From contig CAZQNT010000007.1 in assembly GCA_964595075.1 (NCBI GenBank), forward strand, positions 1-35,078: a stretch of 35,078 nt of DNA, in the 5' to 3' direction. The stretch comes from JAHJFW01 sp964595075 (lineage in GTDB: Bacteria; Patescibacteriota; Patescibacteriia; 2-12-FULL-60-25). The position numbers and the translations under genes are program-made. Below the pieces are notes generated by a model. The model did not search any database. It had not been told where the DNA came from and was given only the letters and a program-made list of their open reading frames with translations. Position 1 is the first letter of the stretch; each line of letters starts with the position of its first letter. Below are positions 16,015 through 23,408 of the stretch, in pieces.

Positions 16015-17031
16015 ATGATCCGCACATCACATCGTGGTCCGCTTTATCGTCAGATCGTGGCTCAAGCATTTCATACGGCTTGGCACGACAGGCGTTATTG
16101 GATCCTTGCAATTTTCGCAGGCATATTGGTTACAGCCGGTTCTTACGACGTGCTTTGGAACGCGTTCATGAACATTTCGCGGCAAGGGCAGTTCGTCGCC
16201 ATTACGACGGGCGCCGCATTTATCGAAACCGTGGCTTCGACCGGAGCGACGGGATTTCATAGGGCGATTTCAATAATCGGAGGCGTTGAGATTCTCATGT
16301 TTCTTACTTTGATAATCGTGTTCGTCGCGGCGCTTTCGTGTATCGCGCAAGGAGCGTTGGTATTCGCTCTCGGCGCGCGCGTCCGCGGCAAAACTCCGAC
16401 CCTGAAAGAAGCGTTCAAAGTCGGAAGCCACGCCATGTGGCCTGTCATCGTCCTAAACATCATGACGCTGGCTCTCGTTTGGATCTTGCGCTTTCTAGTA
16501 TCGCTTCCGCTTTTCCTGGCTTTGGATTTTACAACCGCTACAACGTATCTTACATACATAGTTTCGTTCGTAGTCTTCGTTCCTCTGGTATTCTTTATCG
16601 CGACATTACAAATCTTCGCGCTGAATGCCGTAATACTGCAAGGCGCGCACCTTTCGGAAGCCATCCGCCGCGGATATTTTATGATAAAGGAGCATTGGGT
16701 CGTAGTGCTCGAAACCGCGGTCTTGCAGATCGCGCTGTCTCTCGTGGTCTGGTTCGTGTTCATGGTCACGTTGCTCGTCGCATCGCTCCCGCTTCTATTC
16801 CTGATCTTCGCATCTGCGGTCACTTCTTCGCAATCGCTTCTTGCATTCAGCATGATCGTAGGTTCAGTTGTTTTTGTGATCGGTCTGGTTGTCGCTGCCG
16901 CGTTTACAATTCAACTCCAATACGCCACGTGGACATATCTTTATCGAAGACTTGGCGAAGGCGGAGTGATCCCGAAACTGCATCGCATCTTCCGAGGATT
17001 ATTCGGATTTTTCAGAATCCCGCAAGCGTAA
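16015..17031 (+). CDS. Polytopic membrane protein (six predicted helical segments)
   Basis: A 338-residue integral membrane protein. Hydrophobic segments lie at about residues 27-48, 85-120, 140-172, 178-212, 225-262 and 270-310. Polar stretches between them are short and basic (LGARVRGKTPTLKEAFKVG, HLSEAIRRGYFMIKEHW). The repeated layout of long hydrophobic segments with an amphipathic linker resembles glycerophosphodiester phosphodiesterase-like or YciC-type membrane domains, but no family is firmly recognised. Start: ATG 16015 follows an extended -10 box. Reading further upstream would run into ftsH in another frame with strongly basic, non-membrane sequence. The next gene follows after 71 bases and may be co-transcribed. 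Confidence 0.8.
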   Translation: MIRTSHRGPLYRQIVAQAFHTAWHDRRYWILAIFAGILVTAGSYDVLWNAFMNISRQGQFVAITTGAAFIETVASTGATGFHRAISIIGGVEILMFLTLIIVFVAALSCIAQGALVFALGARVRGKTPTLKEAFKVGSHAMWPVIVLNIMTLALVWILRFLVSLPLFLALDFTTATTYLTYIVSFVVFVPLVFFIATLQIFALNAVILQGAHLSEAIRRGYFMIKEHWVVVLETAVLQIALSLVVWFVFMVTLLVASLPLLFLIFASAVTSSQSLLAFSMIVGSVVFVIGLVVAAAFTIQLQYATWTYLYRRLGEGGVIPKLHRIFRGLFGFFRIPQA

Positions 17032-17057
17032 CTTGAAAGTTGGTAGTTTGTTTTGTA

Positions 17058-17078
17058 GCGAGTAGCGAATTGCGGATA
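17058..17078. repeat. Short heptanucleotide repeat GCGARTA
   Basis: Three imperfect 7-base units GCGAGTA-GCGAATT-GCGGATA stand in the leader of the PilB/GspE gene. Similar units (GCGAGTA-GTTAGTA-GCGAATA) occur twice in the rpsP leader. Confidence 0.6.
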
Positions 17079-17102
17079 CAACTACAACCCCACCCTCCCC
17101 CT

Positions 17103-18938
17103 ATGCCTCAACCCACGCGAAAAAAAGCGCAGTCCATTGAGGATTTGCTGAAAAAAGCCGCGCCTGCCGCTCCGGCGCCGACTCCAGGATATGTTCCGGG
17201 GGCAGCTGCGGCTCCAACCGCAAAAGCAAAAAAGCCGACTCTGGAAGAGATGACGGCGGCTGAAAAACTGGAACATAAACTATCGGAGGTTAAACTTGCC
17301 GAGCTTGAAAAAACCGCGCAGGAAAAAGCGGTGAAACTTGGACTCCCGTTTATTGATCTTCACGGTTTTCCCGTCGCTCCTGAAGCGCTGATTTTATTAC
17401 CGCGTGAAGAATCGATGCGACTTCGCACGATCATATTTCTCAAATCAGGCGATGAACTTCGCATCGCAACAACAACTCCATCGAAAGAAGTGGAAGCGCT
17501 GGCGAAACAACTGGCAAAAGAACAAGCCGTCAACGTACAGACATATCTCATCAGCGACTCGAGCTTCGAATCCGCAGAGACGCTCTACGATGCGTTGCCG
17601 GAAACAAAAGAAGTGATATACGGCGTTCGTATCGAAGAAGAGGCATTAAAGAAATTTGAGAAAGAAATCTCGAGCTTTAGAGATTTGCAGGAAAAAATCT
17701 CGACAGTCGGAACGTCTGACATCATCACGCTCATGATCGGAGCTGCGCTAAAAAGCAACGCTTCGGATATTCACGTTGAAGCGGAAGAAGATGATGTGAA
17801 ACTTCGATTTCGTCTTGACGGGATCTTGCAGGATGCAGCTAAACTTCCGCGCGAAACGTGGAAGCAGATGATAAGCCGTCTCAAACTCCTATCCGGCGCG
17901 AAAATCAACGTCGAGGGAGTGCCGCAAGACGGGCGTATCACGATTTATCTCGCCGCCGAAAAAATCGACATTCGCGTATCCTTCCTTCCAACAGCTTTCG
18001 GCGAATCTGTAGTTATGCGTATCTTGCGCCCCAAGGCAGTGTCGCTCGAATTCGACAATCTCGGCGTTCGCGGACTTGCTTGGGATCAGTTGAAACGGGA
18101 GATCGAACGGCCGAACGGAATGATCGTGACGACGGGGCCGACCGGATCCGGTAAGACGACCACGCTTTATGCGATCTTGAAAAAACTCAACACGCCGGAC
18201 GTGAAAATTATCACGCTTGAGGATCCGATCGAATACAAACTCGTCGGAATCAACCAAAGCCAGATCGACCACGAGAAAAAATACGATTTTGCGAGAGGGC
18301 TGCGCGCCATTCTACGCCAAGATCCGGACATCGTGATGGTCGGAGAAATTCGAGATTTGGAAACCGCTGAAATTTCAATTCAAGCAGCTCTCACCGGACA
18401 TTTGGTTGTCTCGACCATCCACACAAACTCCGCAGCCGGAGCAATCCCCCGCTTCCTATCCATGGGCGTGAAGCCGTTCCTACTGGCTCCGGCGATAAAC
18501 GCGATCATCGGACAACGTCTGGTACGACGGCTTTGCGAAAAATGCAAACAAAAAATCGAGCTGGATGCGGCCGTTCTAAAAGAAGTTCAAACCGTGCTTG
18601 CCGCGATTCCGAAAAATTCCGGCTACGCTGTGGACATGAAAAAACTCGAATTCTACGACGCACCAAAAGAAAAAAATACTTGCGAAAACTGCAACGGACT
18701 CGGCTATAAAGGACGCGTCGGTATCTACGAAATCATGGCGATGACAAAAGAAATAGAAGACCTGATCTTGACGGGCAATGTTTCCGAATATCAGATGGCG
18801 GATATCGCTGCCAAACAAGGAATGATAACAATGGCTCAGGACGGACTTCTAAAAGCTTTGGACGGAATGACATCCGTGGAGGAAGTGCTGCGCGTCGCGG
18901 AAATAGAATCGGTCGCCGAAGACGTTTCGGAAGCATAA
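17103..18938 (+). CDS. pilB: Type IV pilus assembly / type II secretion ATPase (PilB/GspE family)
   Basis: A hexameric ATPase that powers assembly of a type IV pilus or pseudopilus from the cytoplasmic side of the membrane. N-terminal Ala/Pro/Lys-rich linker, then a degenerate GspE N-domain (about residues 85-190). The core holds Walker A GPTGSGKT (345-352), the Asp box (KIITLEDPIEYK), Walker B PDIVMVGEIRD and the His box (STIHTNSAAGAIPRFL). A four-cysteine zinc motif is present, split as CEKC and CENC before KGRVGIYEIM. Length 611. Start at ATG 17103 (MPQPTRKKAQSIEDLL) is preferred over an earlier in-frame start because the sequence upstream is repeat-like. Other pilus genes (pilC, pilT, pilin) are not in this window, so PilB and GspE cannot be separated with certainty. 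Confidence 0.92.
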   Translation: MPQPTRKKAQSIEDLLKKAAPAAPAPTPGYVPGAAAAPTAKAKKPTLEEMTAAEKLEHKLSEVKLAELEKTAQEKAVKLGLPFIDLHGFPVAPEALILLPREESMRLRTIIFLKSGDELRIATTTPSKEVEALAKQLAKEQAVNVQTYLISDSSFESAETLYDALPETKEVIYGVRIEEEALKKFEKEISSFRDLQEKISTVGTSDIITLMIGAALKSNASDIHVEAEEDDVKLRFRLDGILQDAAKLPRETWKQMISRLKLLSGAKINVEGVPQDGRITIYLAAEKIDIRVSFLPTAFGESVVMRILRPKAVSLEFDNLGVRGLAWDQLKREIERPNGMIVTTGPTGSGKTTTLYAILKKLNTPDVKIITLEDPIEYKLVGINQSQIDHEKKYDFARGLRAILRQDPDIVMVGEIRDLETAEISIQAALTGHLVVSTIHTNSAAGAIPRFLSMGVKPFLLAPAINAIIGQRLVRRLCEKCKQKIELDAAVLKEVQTVLAAIPKNSGYAVDMKKLEFYDAPKEKNTCENCNGLGYKGRVGIYEIMAMTKEIEDLILTGNVSEYQMADIAAKQGMITMAQDGLLKALDGMTSVEEVLRVAEIESVAEDVSEA

Positions 18939-18950
18939 TAATCGATTTTT

Positions 18951-18996
18951 CAATTCCAACAAAAATGGCCCGTCCGAACCATTTTTGTTGGAATTG
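18951..18996. terminator. Perfect 18-bp stem between convergent genes, likely bidirectional terminator
   Basis: CAATTCCAACAAAAATGG (18951-18968) is exactly complementary to CCATTTTTGTTGGAATTG (18979-18996), with a ten-base loop. It lies between the stops of pilB and tsaE. The inner stem ends in ATGG/CCATTTTTG, which gives a T-run in each direction. Confidence 0.7.
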
Positions 18997-18997
18997 A

Positions 18998-19435
18998 TTA
19001 AAAACCCGTGATCGAAAGCTCCAACACGGACGCCTGTCTACCAAGCCATTTCTTTATATTCTCCGGCCACTCGATAACGAGCGCCGTCTTCCCGTCTCCA
19101 AGCTCCTCATCCAAATCCAACGCCAATATTTCGCTTTCGCGCACGATGCGGTATGCGTCGAGATGGAGAATCCGCTTCAGATTTCCACGTTTGGAAATCT
19201 TGTAAGATCTCATCAAAGAAAAGGTGGGACTGATCACAGAGTGCCGGGTGCCGAGTGCCGAGACAAGAGATTTTACAAAGGTGGTTTTTCCTGCGCCAAG
19301 AGCGCCGGAAAGAGCAACGATGTCTCCTGGTTTTATTTTTGACGCAACGTATTCCGCAAGCTCCCCCCAATCCTTCTCGGTAGGGACGCGGAAGCGTTTG
19401 CAGTCTTTGCCTTTTTTCAGAGTTATATTTCTCAT
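18998..19435 (-). CDS. tsaE: tRNA t6A biosynthesis ATPase TsaE
   Basis: TsaE works with TsaD and TsaB in threonylcarbamoyl modification of A37 in ANN-reading tRNAs. The 145-residue sequence shows Walker A GALGAGKT (44-51), the conserved VISPTFSLM block, HLDAYRI and ALVIEWPENI, all typical. The bases coding for SALGTRHS consist of four heptanucleotide units of the CACTCGG type (19237-19264); the same repeat is found in tsaD. Relatives have about the same number of residues between the P-loop helix and SPTF, so the repeat appears to replace rather than lengthen this part. It lies 172 bases downstream of tsaD on the same strand, with a repeat element between. Confidence 0.93.
   Translation of the reverse strand: MRNITLKKGKDCKRFRVPTEKDWGELAEYVASKIKPGDIVALSGALGAGKTTFVKSLVSALGTRHSVISPTFSLMRSYKISKRGNLKRILHLDAYRIVRESEILALDLDEELGDGKTALVIEWPENIKKWLGRQASVLELSITGF
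19237..19264. repeat. Heptanucleotide tandem repeat within tsaE
   Basis: Four 7-base units on the plus strand: CAGAGTG, CCGGGTG, CCGAGTG, CCGAGAC. On the coding strand these are CACTCGG-type units encoding SALGTRHS. Confidence 0.8.
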
Positions 19436-19445
19436 ATGAAATAAT

Positions 19446-19575
19446 TGTCATCCTCCCGAAGGGCGCAGGCGGATGTCTGCGGAGCGTAGCGAAGGATCTT
19501 CAAATTAAAACGGCTGTCGAGAACGCACGAACAAGTGGAAGATTCTTCGCCTTTAGGATATGGCTCAGAACGACA
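19446..19575. repeat. Inverted-arm repeat element (fourth family), between tsaD and tsaE
   Basis: It starts TGTCATCCTCCCGAAGGGCG, with GCGAAGGATCTTC further in. It ends with GAAGATTCTTCGCC...GGCTCAGAACGACA (19538-19575). The outer ends are complementary (TGTC.TCCT.../...CAGAACGACA). It is related to the element at 31583-31687. Confidence 0.8.
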
Positions 19576-19607
19576 CTTTCTTATTTTCGCTATTTGTAAC
19601 AACATCT

Positions 19608-20723
19608 TCATAGATCCCATTCCGGTTTCGCATCTATCTTCTTCCAATCATGTTTCTCCCCTCTTATGAGACGCCACGCGCCGGCGGCTGCGATCATTGC
19701 GGCGTTATCGGTATGAAGTCCGCGCGCGGCATGAAGCATAGTCGCGCCTTCCAGCGCATCTCTCATACGTTCTTGCAGTCGCCTATTTGCAGATACTCCG
19801 CCGACTATTGCGACGGCTTTCGGCCTATATTTTTTCACGACTGATACGGTCTTTGCGACGAGAACGTCAACGATAGCTTCTTGAATCGACGCGCAAAGAT
19901 CAGCGCGAATTTTTTTATTCGCCTGTTTCGCTTTCGGCATGTCTTCCCACAATCGACGAACCGCGGACTTCAAACCCGAAAAGCTAAAATCAAACGACGG
20001 ATCGTTTATCATTGGACGAGGAATGTCAAACGCGGACGAGTCGCCACCTTCCGCCAGCTTTGCCATCTGCGGACCGGCGGGATAACTCAAACCGATCAAC
20101 TTACCTGTCTTATCGAACGCTTCTCCGGAAGCGTCGTCGCGCGTTCTGCCGATGACGCGATACGAACAATAATCTTTCATCAGTACCAACTCCGTATGTC
20201 CTCCGGAAACCAGGAGAAACAGGATCGGAAATTTCCAAAGCTTTCGATTCTCCGGAACCAGCCACGCGGACGCGAGATGGCCTTCAAGATGATTCACACC
20301 AACGATCGGTTTGCCGGTTAGAAACGCGAGCGTTCGACCGGCCTCGATCCCGACGCGAAGCGCAGTAGCGAGTCCGGGACCTTGGGTTACGGCGATGGCG
20401 TCGAAAGAAAATGTCGAGTGCCGAGTTCCGAGTGCTGAGTGCCGAGTGCCTAGTGTCGAGTGGTCTTCGGACTGAGCGCTTTGCACTGAGCGCTTTGCAC
20501 TCAACTCCAATGCCCTATCCAACAGCTCCACAACCTCTTTCACATGCAACCTCGCGGCAACTTCCGGCACCACGCCGCCGTAGATTTGGTGGGCTGGAAT
20601 CTGCGAGGCGATTTCATGAAAAACGATGCGCGCAGATCCTCCGGAAACATCCAAAATCGCGACGGATGTTTCGTCGCAACTCGTCTCGATTCCGAGGACT
20701 CTCAAACGCCTCTTGCCCGACAT
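19608..20723 (-). CDS. tsaD: tRNA N6-adenosine threonylcarbamoyltransferase TsaD
   Basis: The catalytic subunit that transfers threonylcarbamoyl to A37 of tRNA. Family signatures: GIETSCDETSVAI, YGGVVPEVAARLH, the metal ligands H145 and H149 in HLEGH, LLVSGGHTEL, DDASGEAFDKTGKLIGL, FSFSGLKSAVRR, IVGGVSANRRL and HTDNAAMIAAAG. Between the helix ending RALELSA and FDAIAVTQGPGL there is an insertion of about 29 residues made by a 7-base tandem repeat plus a duplicated 14-mer. It reads HSTLGTR-HSALGTR in the repeat part. Relatives have only a few residues here. Start: ATG 20723 (MSGKRRLRVLGIETS); an ATG seven codons upstream at 20744 is an alternative. The reading frame stays open further upstream, but that part is antisense to another gene. 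Confidence 0.95.
   Translation of the reverse strand: MSGKRRLRVLGIETSCDETSVAILDVSGGSARIVFHEIASQIPAHQIYGGVVPEVAARLHVKEVVELLDRALELSAKRSVQSAQSEDHSTLGTRHSALGTRHSTFSFDAIAVTQGPGLATALRVGIEAGRTLAFLTGKPIVGVNHLEGHLASAWLVPENRKLWKFPILFLLVSGGHTELVLMKDYCSYRVIGRTRDDASGEAFDKTGKLIGLSYPAGPQMAKLAEGGDSSAFDIPRPMINDPSFDFSFSGLKSAVRRLWEDMPKAKQANKKIRADLCASIQEAIVDVLVAKTVSVVKKYRPKAVAIVGGVSANRRLQERMRDALEGATMLHAARGLHTDNAAMIAAAGAWRLIRGEKHDWKKIDAKPEWDL
20414..20501. repeat. Heptanucleotide tandem repeat and 14-mer duplication inside tsaD
   Basis: Seven 7-base units (20414-20462; plus-strand consensus CCGAGTG), then a short gap, then two exact copies of GAGCGCTTTGCACT (20474-20487 and 20488-20501). Confidence 0.92.
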
Positions 20724-20797
20724 ATTACGATTGGAGATTACCATGATGAAAGCGATTTGATAAACCCTTTTCGTGGAGACAATAGCGATACTATTAA

Positions 20798-20880
20798 TGT
20801 CATCCATGCGGAGGCAGGTATCCAGAATCAAAAAGACACATTTCTTATATTTCTGGATTCCAGCCTTCGCTGGAATGACA
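20798..20880. repeat. Inverted-arm repeat element (third family), upstream of tsaD
   Basis: Arms TGTCATCCATGCGGAGGCAG... (20798-20825) and ...CCTTCGCTGGAATGACA (20853-20880), each 28 bp, spacer 27. It has the same layout as the element at 12794-12877. The two arms have diverged unequally. Confidence 0.88.
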
Positions 20881-20975
20881 AATAGCTGCGAGAAATCGGA
20901 GCAATACAAAGGGATATTCGGGTTGACGAAACCGTCTTTTAATGCAAACGTATGTTCGCAACAACGGGAGAGTGC

Positions 20976-21422
20976 ATGAAACGTATTTCCCGCCGCACGC
21001 TCGCTATTTTCATCATCATCTCGGCTCTCTGCATCGGGCTGCTCACATGGAGGAATGCTATGGGATGGAAAAGGTTCGAGGGGCCGGAAATCCGTGGCAC
21101 CCTCATCATGGGCGACGAAAGCTCGCCTCCAACCAGATGGTGGAACCACCTCTGGCTTGCCCTTTGGGGATGGAAAACGACGGTCGTTTTCCAGCTTTCG
21201 AACGAAGCTGCCGAACGCGGCTACCGCGTCGGCTATCGCCCTTTCGACGGCAATTCCATGATCGAAGACGCGGTCAACCACGACCGCCAATTCCGAGTCA
21301 AAATCGGACACGAAGACTGCACGTTCTTCGCGATCATGCAGAACGGACTCGAGGCTCCGCTCACGCTCGTTGCGCGCACGGAAGTGAGCGACGCCAAATA
21401 CCAAACCGCTCCGCTCCACTGA
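20976..21422 (+). CDS. Small membrane-anchored orphan protein (148 residues)
   Basis: No family is recognised. One N-terminal membrane helix (RTLAIFIIISALCIGLLTW) is followed by about 120 residues that should lie outside the cytoplasm, with several tryptophans (RWWNHLWLALWGWKTT) and a mixed beta-rich tail (VVFQLSNEAAERGYRVGY, FRVKIGHEDCTFFAIM). Start: ATG 20976 is chosen because GGGAGAG lies five to six bases upstream; an in-frame ATG eight codons earlier has no such site. A strong terminator follows directly. With its SD leader and private terminator it belongs to the SD-led orphan group. It is divergent from tsaD across a repeat element. Confidence 0.72.
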   Translation: MKRISRRTLAIFIIISALCIGLLTWRNAMGWKRFEGPEIRGTLIMGDESSPPTRWWNHLWLALWGWKTTVVFQLSNEAAERGYRVGYRPFDGNSMIEDAVNHDRQFRVKIGHEDCTFFAIMQNGLEAPLTLVARTEVSDAKYQTAPLH

Positions 21423-21426
21423 CTTG

Positions 21427-21473
21427 AACGCACCCGTCTCCGGGACTACTCCCCTAGACCGAGTGCGTTTTTT
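21427..21473 (+). terminator. Terminator of the 20976-21422 gene
   Basis: AACGCAC (21427-21433) pairs with GTGCGTT (21463-21469), followed by a T-run to 21473. The intervening bases can pair further in part. Confidence 0.75.
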
Positions 21474-21484
21474 GATGCTTTCAT

Positions 21485-21522
21485 CCTTTATTCTCTAATT
21501 CGCGCGAATTAGAGAAAGAAGG
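21485..21522. repeat. Loopless palindrome in a gene-free stretch
   Basis: TTCTCTAATTCGC (21491-21503) is followed at once by its exact complement GCGAATTAGAGAA (21504-21516), 26 bp perfect. CCTT and AAGG extend it to 38 bp across a 2-base mismatch. It lies in the 315-base gap 21423-21737, which otherwise holds only two facing terminators and AT-rich sequence with no other feature seen. Confidence 0.8.
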
Positions 21523-21606
21523 GTTGCAGTGCGGCCTTTTGCATTTTATTTTTCTCACTAATTTATTTTTTCTCACTTCCTACGTATCTCATTCTAATAT
21601 TCTTGG

Positions 21607-21650
21607 CATAAAAAAAGACCCCGTTCAACGCGCATCCAAGTAACGGACGC
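21607..21650 (-). terminator. Probable terminator of the 21738-22280 gene
   Basis: On the minus strand the stem CGCGTCC...GGATGCG is followed by AACGGGGTC and seven T. The hairpin is imperfect and starts about 90 bases past the stop. Confidence 0.45.
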
Positions 21651-21737
21651 GTGTCAGACGAGGCATTTAACTCCAAGAGTACAATGTCCCAAGATCCTTT
21701 TAATGGCCCGGTGACCGAGTGCCCTAGCCCACCAGCG

Positions 21738-22280
21738 TTACCTGCTGACGAACAGGATACGCACATTAGGGCTGAACATATAGTTGATCCAACAGCCGAG
21801 TATCCGCCGACCGTCGTTTCCCCAAAACGTGGCGCAGCACTCGGAGTCGCCGATCATCGCGGATGAACCGAGAGCGACGTAGCCCACGAGCTCGGTGTGA
21901 GTCTTGTAGAACTCGTACGCCTCTTCGGGGGTTGCGGGACGGTAGCCATGAGGAGCGACAGCGTTTCGCTGCTTGATGCCCCAGGTGATCCGCTCCTCAC
22001 GACGCCATGCCCGACCGGCGCTGTGGAGATAGAAGATCCGGTCACCGGGCGTCAGATCCATGTCCGCGCAGGACGAGTGGAGCTCGAACGGTCTACCGTC
22101 AAAGATGTCAGAGACGTTGCCCTTTCCGAACTCCGTCTTCAGCTCCTCGAAAGACGGTAGCGGGTTGCGGAACAACATGACGCGGTAGTGATCCGCCGGG
22201 AGCACGAGACTCGGCGCCGGACTGCTCCGGGAAGGGCCGGACCCTATACGAAGCGCTGCATAATCGATTTTTTTATCCAT
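21738..22280 (-). CDS. Orphan protein of the GYRPAT type (180 residues)
   Basis: No enzyme family is recognised. There is no signal peptide or membrane helix. The middle contains HGYRPATPEEAYEFYKTHTE followed by VALGSSA and a C-terminal part with several Trp/Cys (CCATFWGNDGRRILGCW) ending in VRILFVSR. From memory, similar GYRPAT...ALGS...RFL layouts recur in short hypothetical proteins of CPR genomes; this needs a search. Start: ATG 22280 with AGAGG six bases upstream; a TTG two codons earlier overlaps that SD. A TTGACA lies upstream on the minus strand (about 22409-22404) with only a weak -10. It is an SD-led orphan gene. Confidence 0.7.
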   Translation of the reverse strand: MDKKIDYAALRIGSGPSRSSPAPSLVLPADHYRVMLFRNPLPSFEELKTEFGKGNVSDIFDGRPFELHSSCADMDLTPGDRIFYLHSAGRAWRREERITWGIKQRNAVAPHGYRPATPEEAYEFYKTHTELVGYVALGSSAMIGDSECCATFWGNDGRRILGCWINYMFSPNVRILFVSR

Positions 22281-22441
22281 GATCAACCTCTGTTTTCTGA
22301 CTCACCTCTCATACTCAACAAAATGCAGAAGATCCCAGGCACTTTAAATTTTAAGGTCCGGAACCGGAGTCCGAACAAATAAGAAACCACAAAAAATGCC
22401 CTTTGTCAATGGGGGCTATACCTGAAAGAGATGGAAGGGAG

Positions 22442-22447
22442 TATAAT
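22442..22447 (+). promoter_or_regulatory. -10 box of the Cys-rich protein gene
   Basis: A perfect TATAAT (22442-22447), 26 bases before ATG 22474. No clear -35 and no SD in the AT-rich leader. Confidence 0.5.
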
Positions 22448-22473
22448 TAATTAATAATTCATCTCTTAGCATT

Positions 22474-23334
22474 ATGCCGGTAAAGACAAAAACCAAGGTT
22501 TCCGTAGGTACTAAAGTAGCGGTCGCGACCGCGCTCATCTTCCTCGTCGGAGCAGCGGCTTATGCGTTAGGCGTCGGATTGCGCCAGAGTGCAAAGTTCA
22601 CTTCTCCTCCTCAGAAAGCATCTCTAAAAAAACCGGGATGCGGCAAATTGAATGACTTGGCGATTAATTTTAATGAAGGATGTTGTTCTCAATTTCCAGC
22701 GGAAAACGGTGTTTGTTCCCAGCCGAAATGTTCAGCTGTAGGCCAGAAAATTGCAGATTCAAAAAATCAAAAGTGTTGCTCCGGACCAGTAGATCAGCCA
22801 GTAGTGGAGAAAGAAGGCATGTGCAAATATTCCAGCTGCGCCGAAGTTGGCCTTGCTGTTAATCTCTACGCTCAAGGTTGTTGTTTAGGATTAAAAGCAC
22901 TAGAAGATGGTATTTGCAAATACAAAGTTTGCGCATCGGCGACAAAATTAGCGAAAAATTACATCCCGGGTTGTTGCTCTGATTTGGTGGAGTTTTCTTC
23001 GGGTGCATGCGATAAGCAGGTTACTGGTTGTGGCGGAGTGGGGTCAAAAGCAAGTCTTTATACATGGGGTTGTTGCGATCCCGCGAATATCATTGATGCA
23101 AATGGATATTGCGCGGCCGTTCAGCCTGAATGTGCGCCGGCTAATTCCCATGTAAACGTATCGAAATCGTTATCGTGCTGCCCCGGTCTGTATTTGCAAA
23201 ACGATCTTACTTGCTCGGAAAAACCCGCATATTGTTCAAATAATCAAAATGTTCCGCCGGAACTCACTACCACGAAGACTTGTTGCGAATCGGCCAACCC
23301 TGGCCCATACGGAAAATGCTATCCCAAAAACTAA
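22474..23334 (+). CDS. Membrane-anchored protein of seven four-cysteine (C...CC...C) repeats
   Basis: A 286-residue protein with an N-terminal membrane helix (VAVATALIFLVGAAAYALGV) and an outside part made of seven tandem repeats. Each repeat is C-x(13-15)-CC-x(9-14)-C, joined by 4-6 residue linkers ending at the next cysteine. First members of the repeats: CGKLNDLAINFNEGCC, CSAVGQKIADSKNQKCC, CAEVGLAVNLYAQGCC, CASATKLAKNYIPGCC, CGGVGSKASLYTWGCC, CAPANSHVNVSKSLSCC, CSNNQNVPPELTTTKTCC. That gives 28 cysteines, an even number, suggesting two disulfides per repeat. I do not recognise a named family. It could be a rigid stalk, a metal-binding protein or a toxin-like module. The gene stands alone between SD-led orphan and aminotransferase genes. 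Confidence 0.82.
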   Translation: MPVKTKTKVSVGTKVAVATALIFLVGAAAYALGVGLRQSAKFTSPPQKASLKKPGCGKLNDLAINFNEGCCSQFPAENGVCSQPKCSAVGQKIADSKNQKCCSGPVDQPVVEKEGMCKYSSCAEVGLAVNLYAQGCCLGLKALEDGICKYKVCASATKLAKNYIPGCCSDLVEFSSGACDKQVTGCGGVGSKASLYTWGCCDPANIIDANGYCAAVQPECAPANSHVNVSKSLSCCPGLYLQNDLTCSEKPAYCSNNQNVPPELTTTKTCCESANPGPYGKCYPKN

Positions 23335-23396
23335 CGATTAGTTCGAACGCCAAGCCCGCCTTAGCCACGGTTGTTTCGAAGTGAGTAAAAATTTGA

Positions 23397-23402
23397 TATT
23401 CT
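23397..23402 (+). promoter_or_regulatory. -10 box, leaderless, of the aminotransferase gene
   Basis: TATTCT (23397-23402) ends six bases before ATG 23409. The sequence 17 bases upstream (TTCGAA) is a poor -35. Confidence 0.5.
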
Positions 23403-23408
23403 GTCTTA

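Noticed and set aside
20414..20462. Iterons of a replication origin
   Set aside because: The 7-base units are inside tsaD, too short and stop-free in coding frame; no initiator gene or AT-rich unwinding region is near.
20724..21419. Long N-terminal extension of TsaD
   Set aside because: It is antisense to the SD-led gene at 20976 and crosses a repeat element; TsaD proteins begin near GIETSCDETS.
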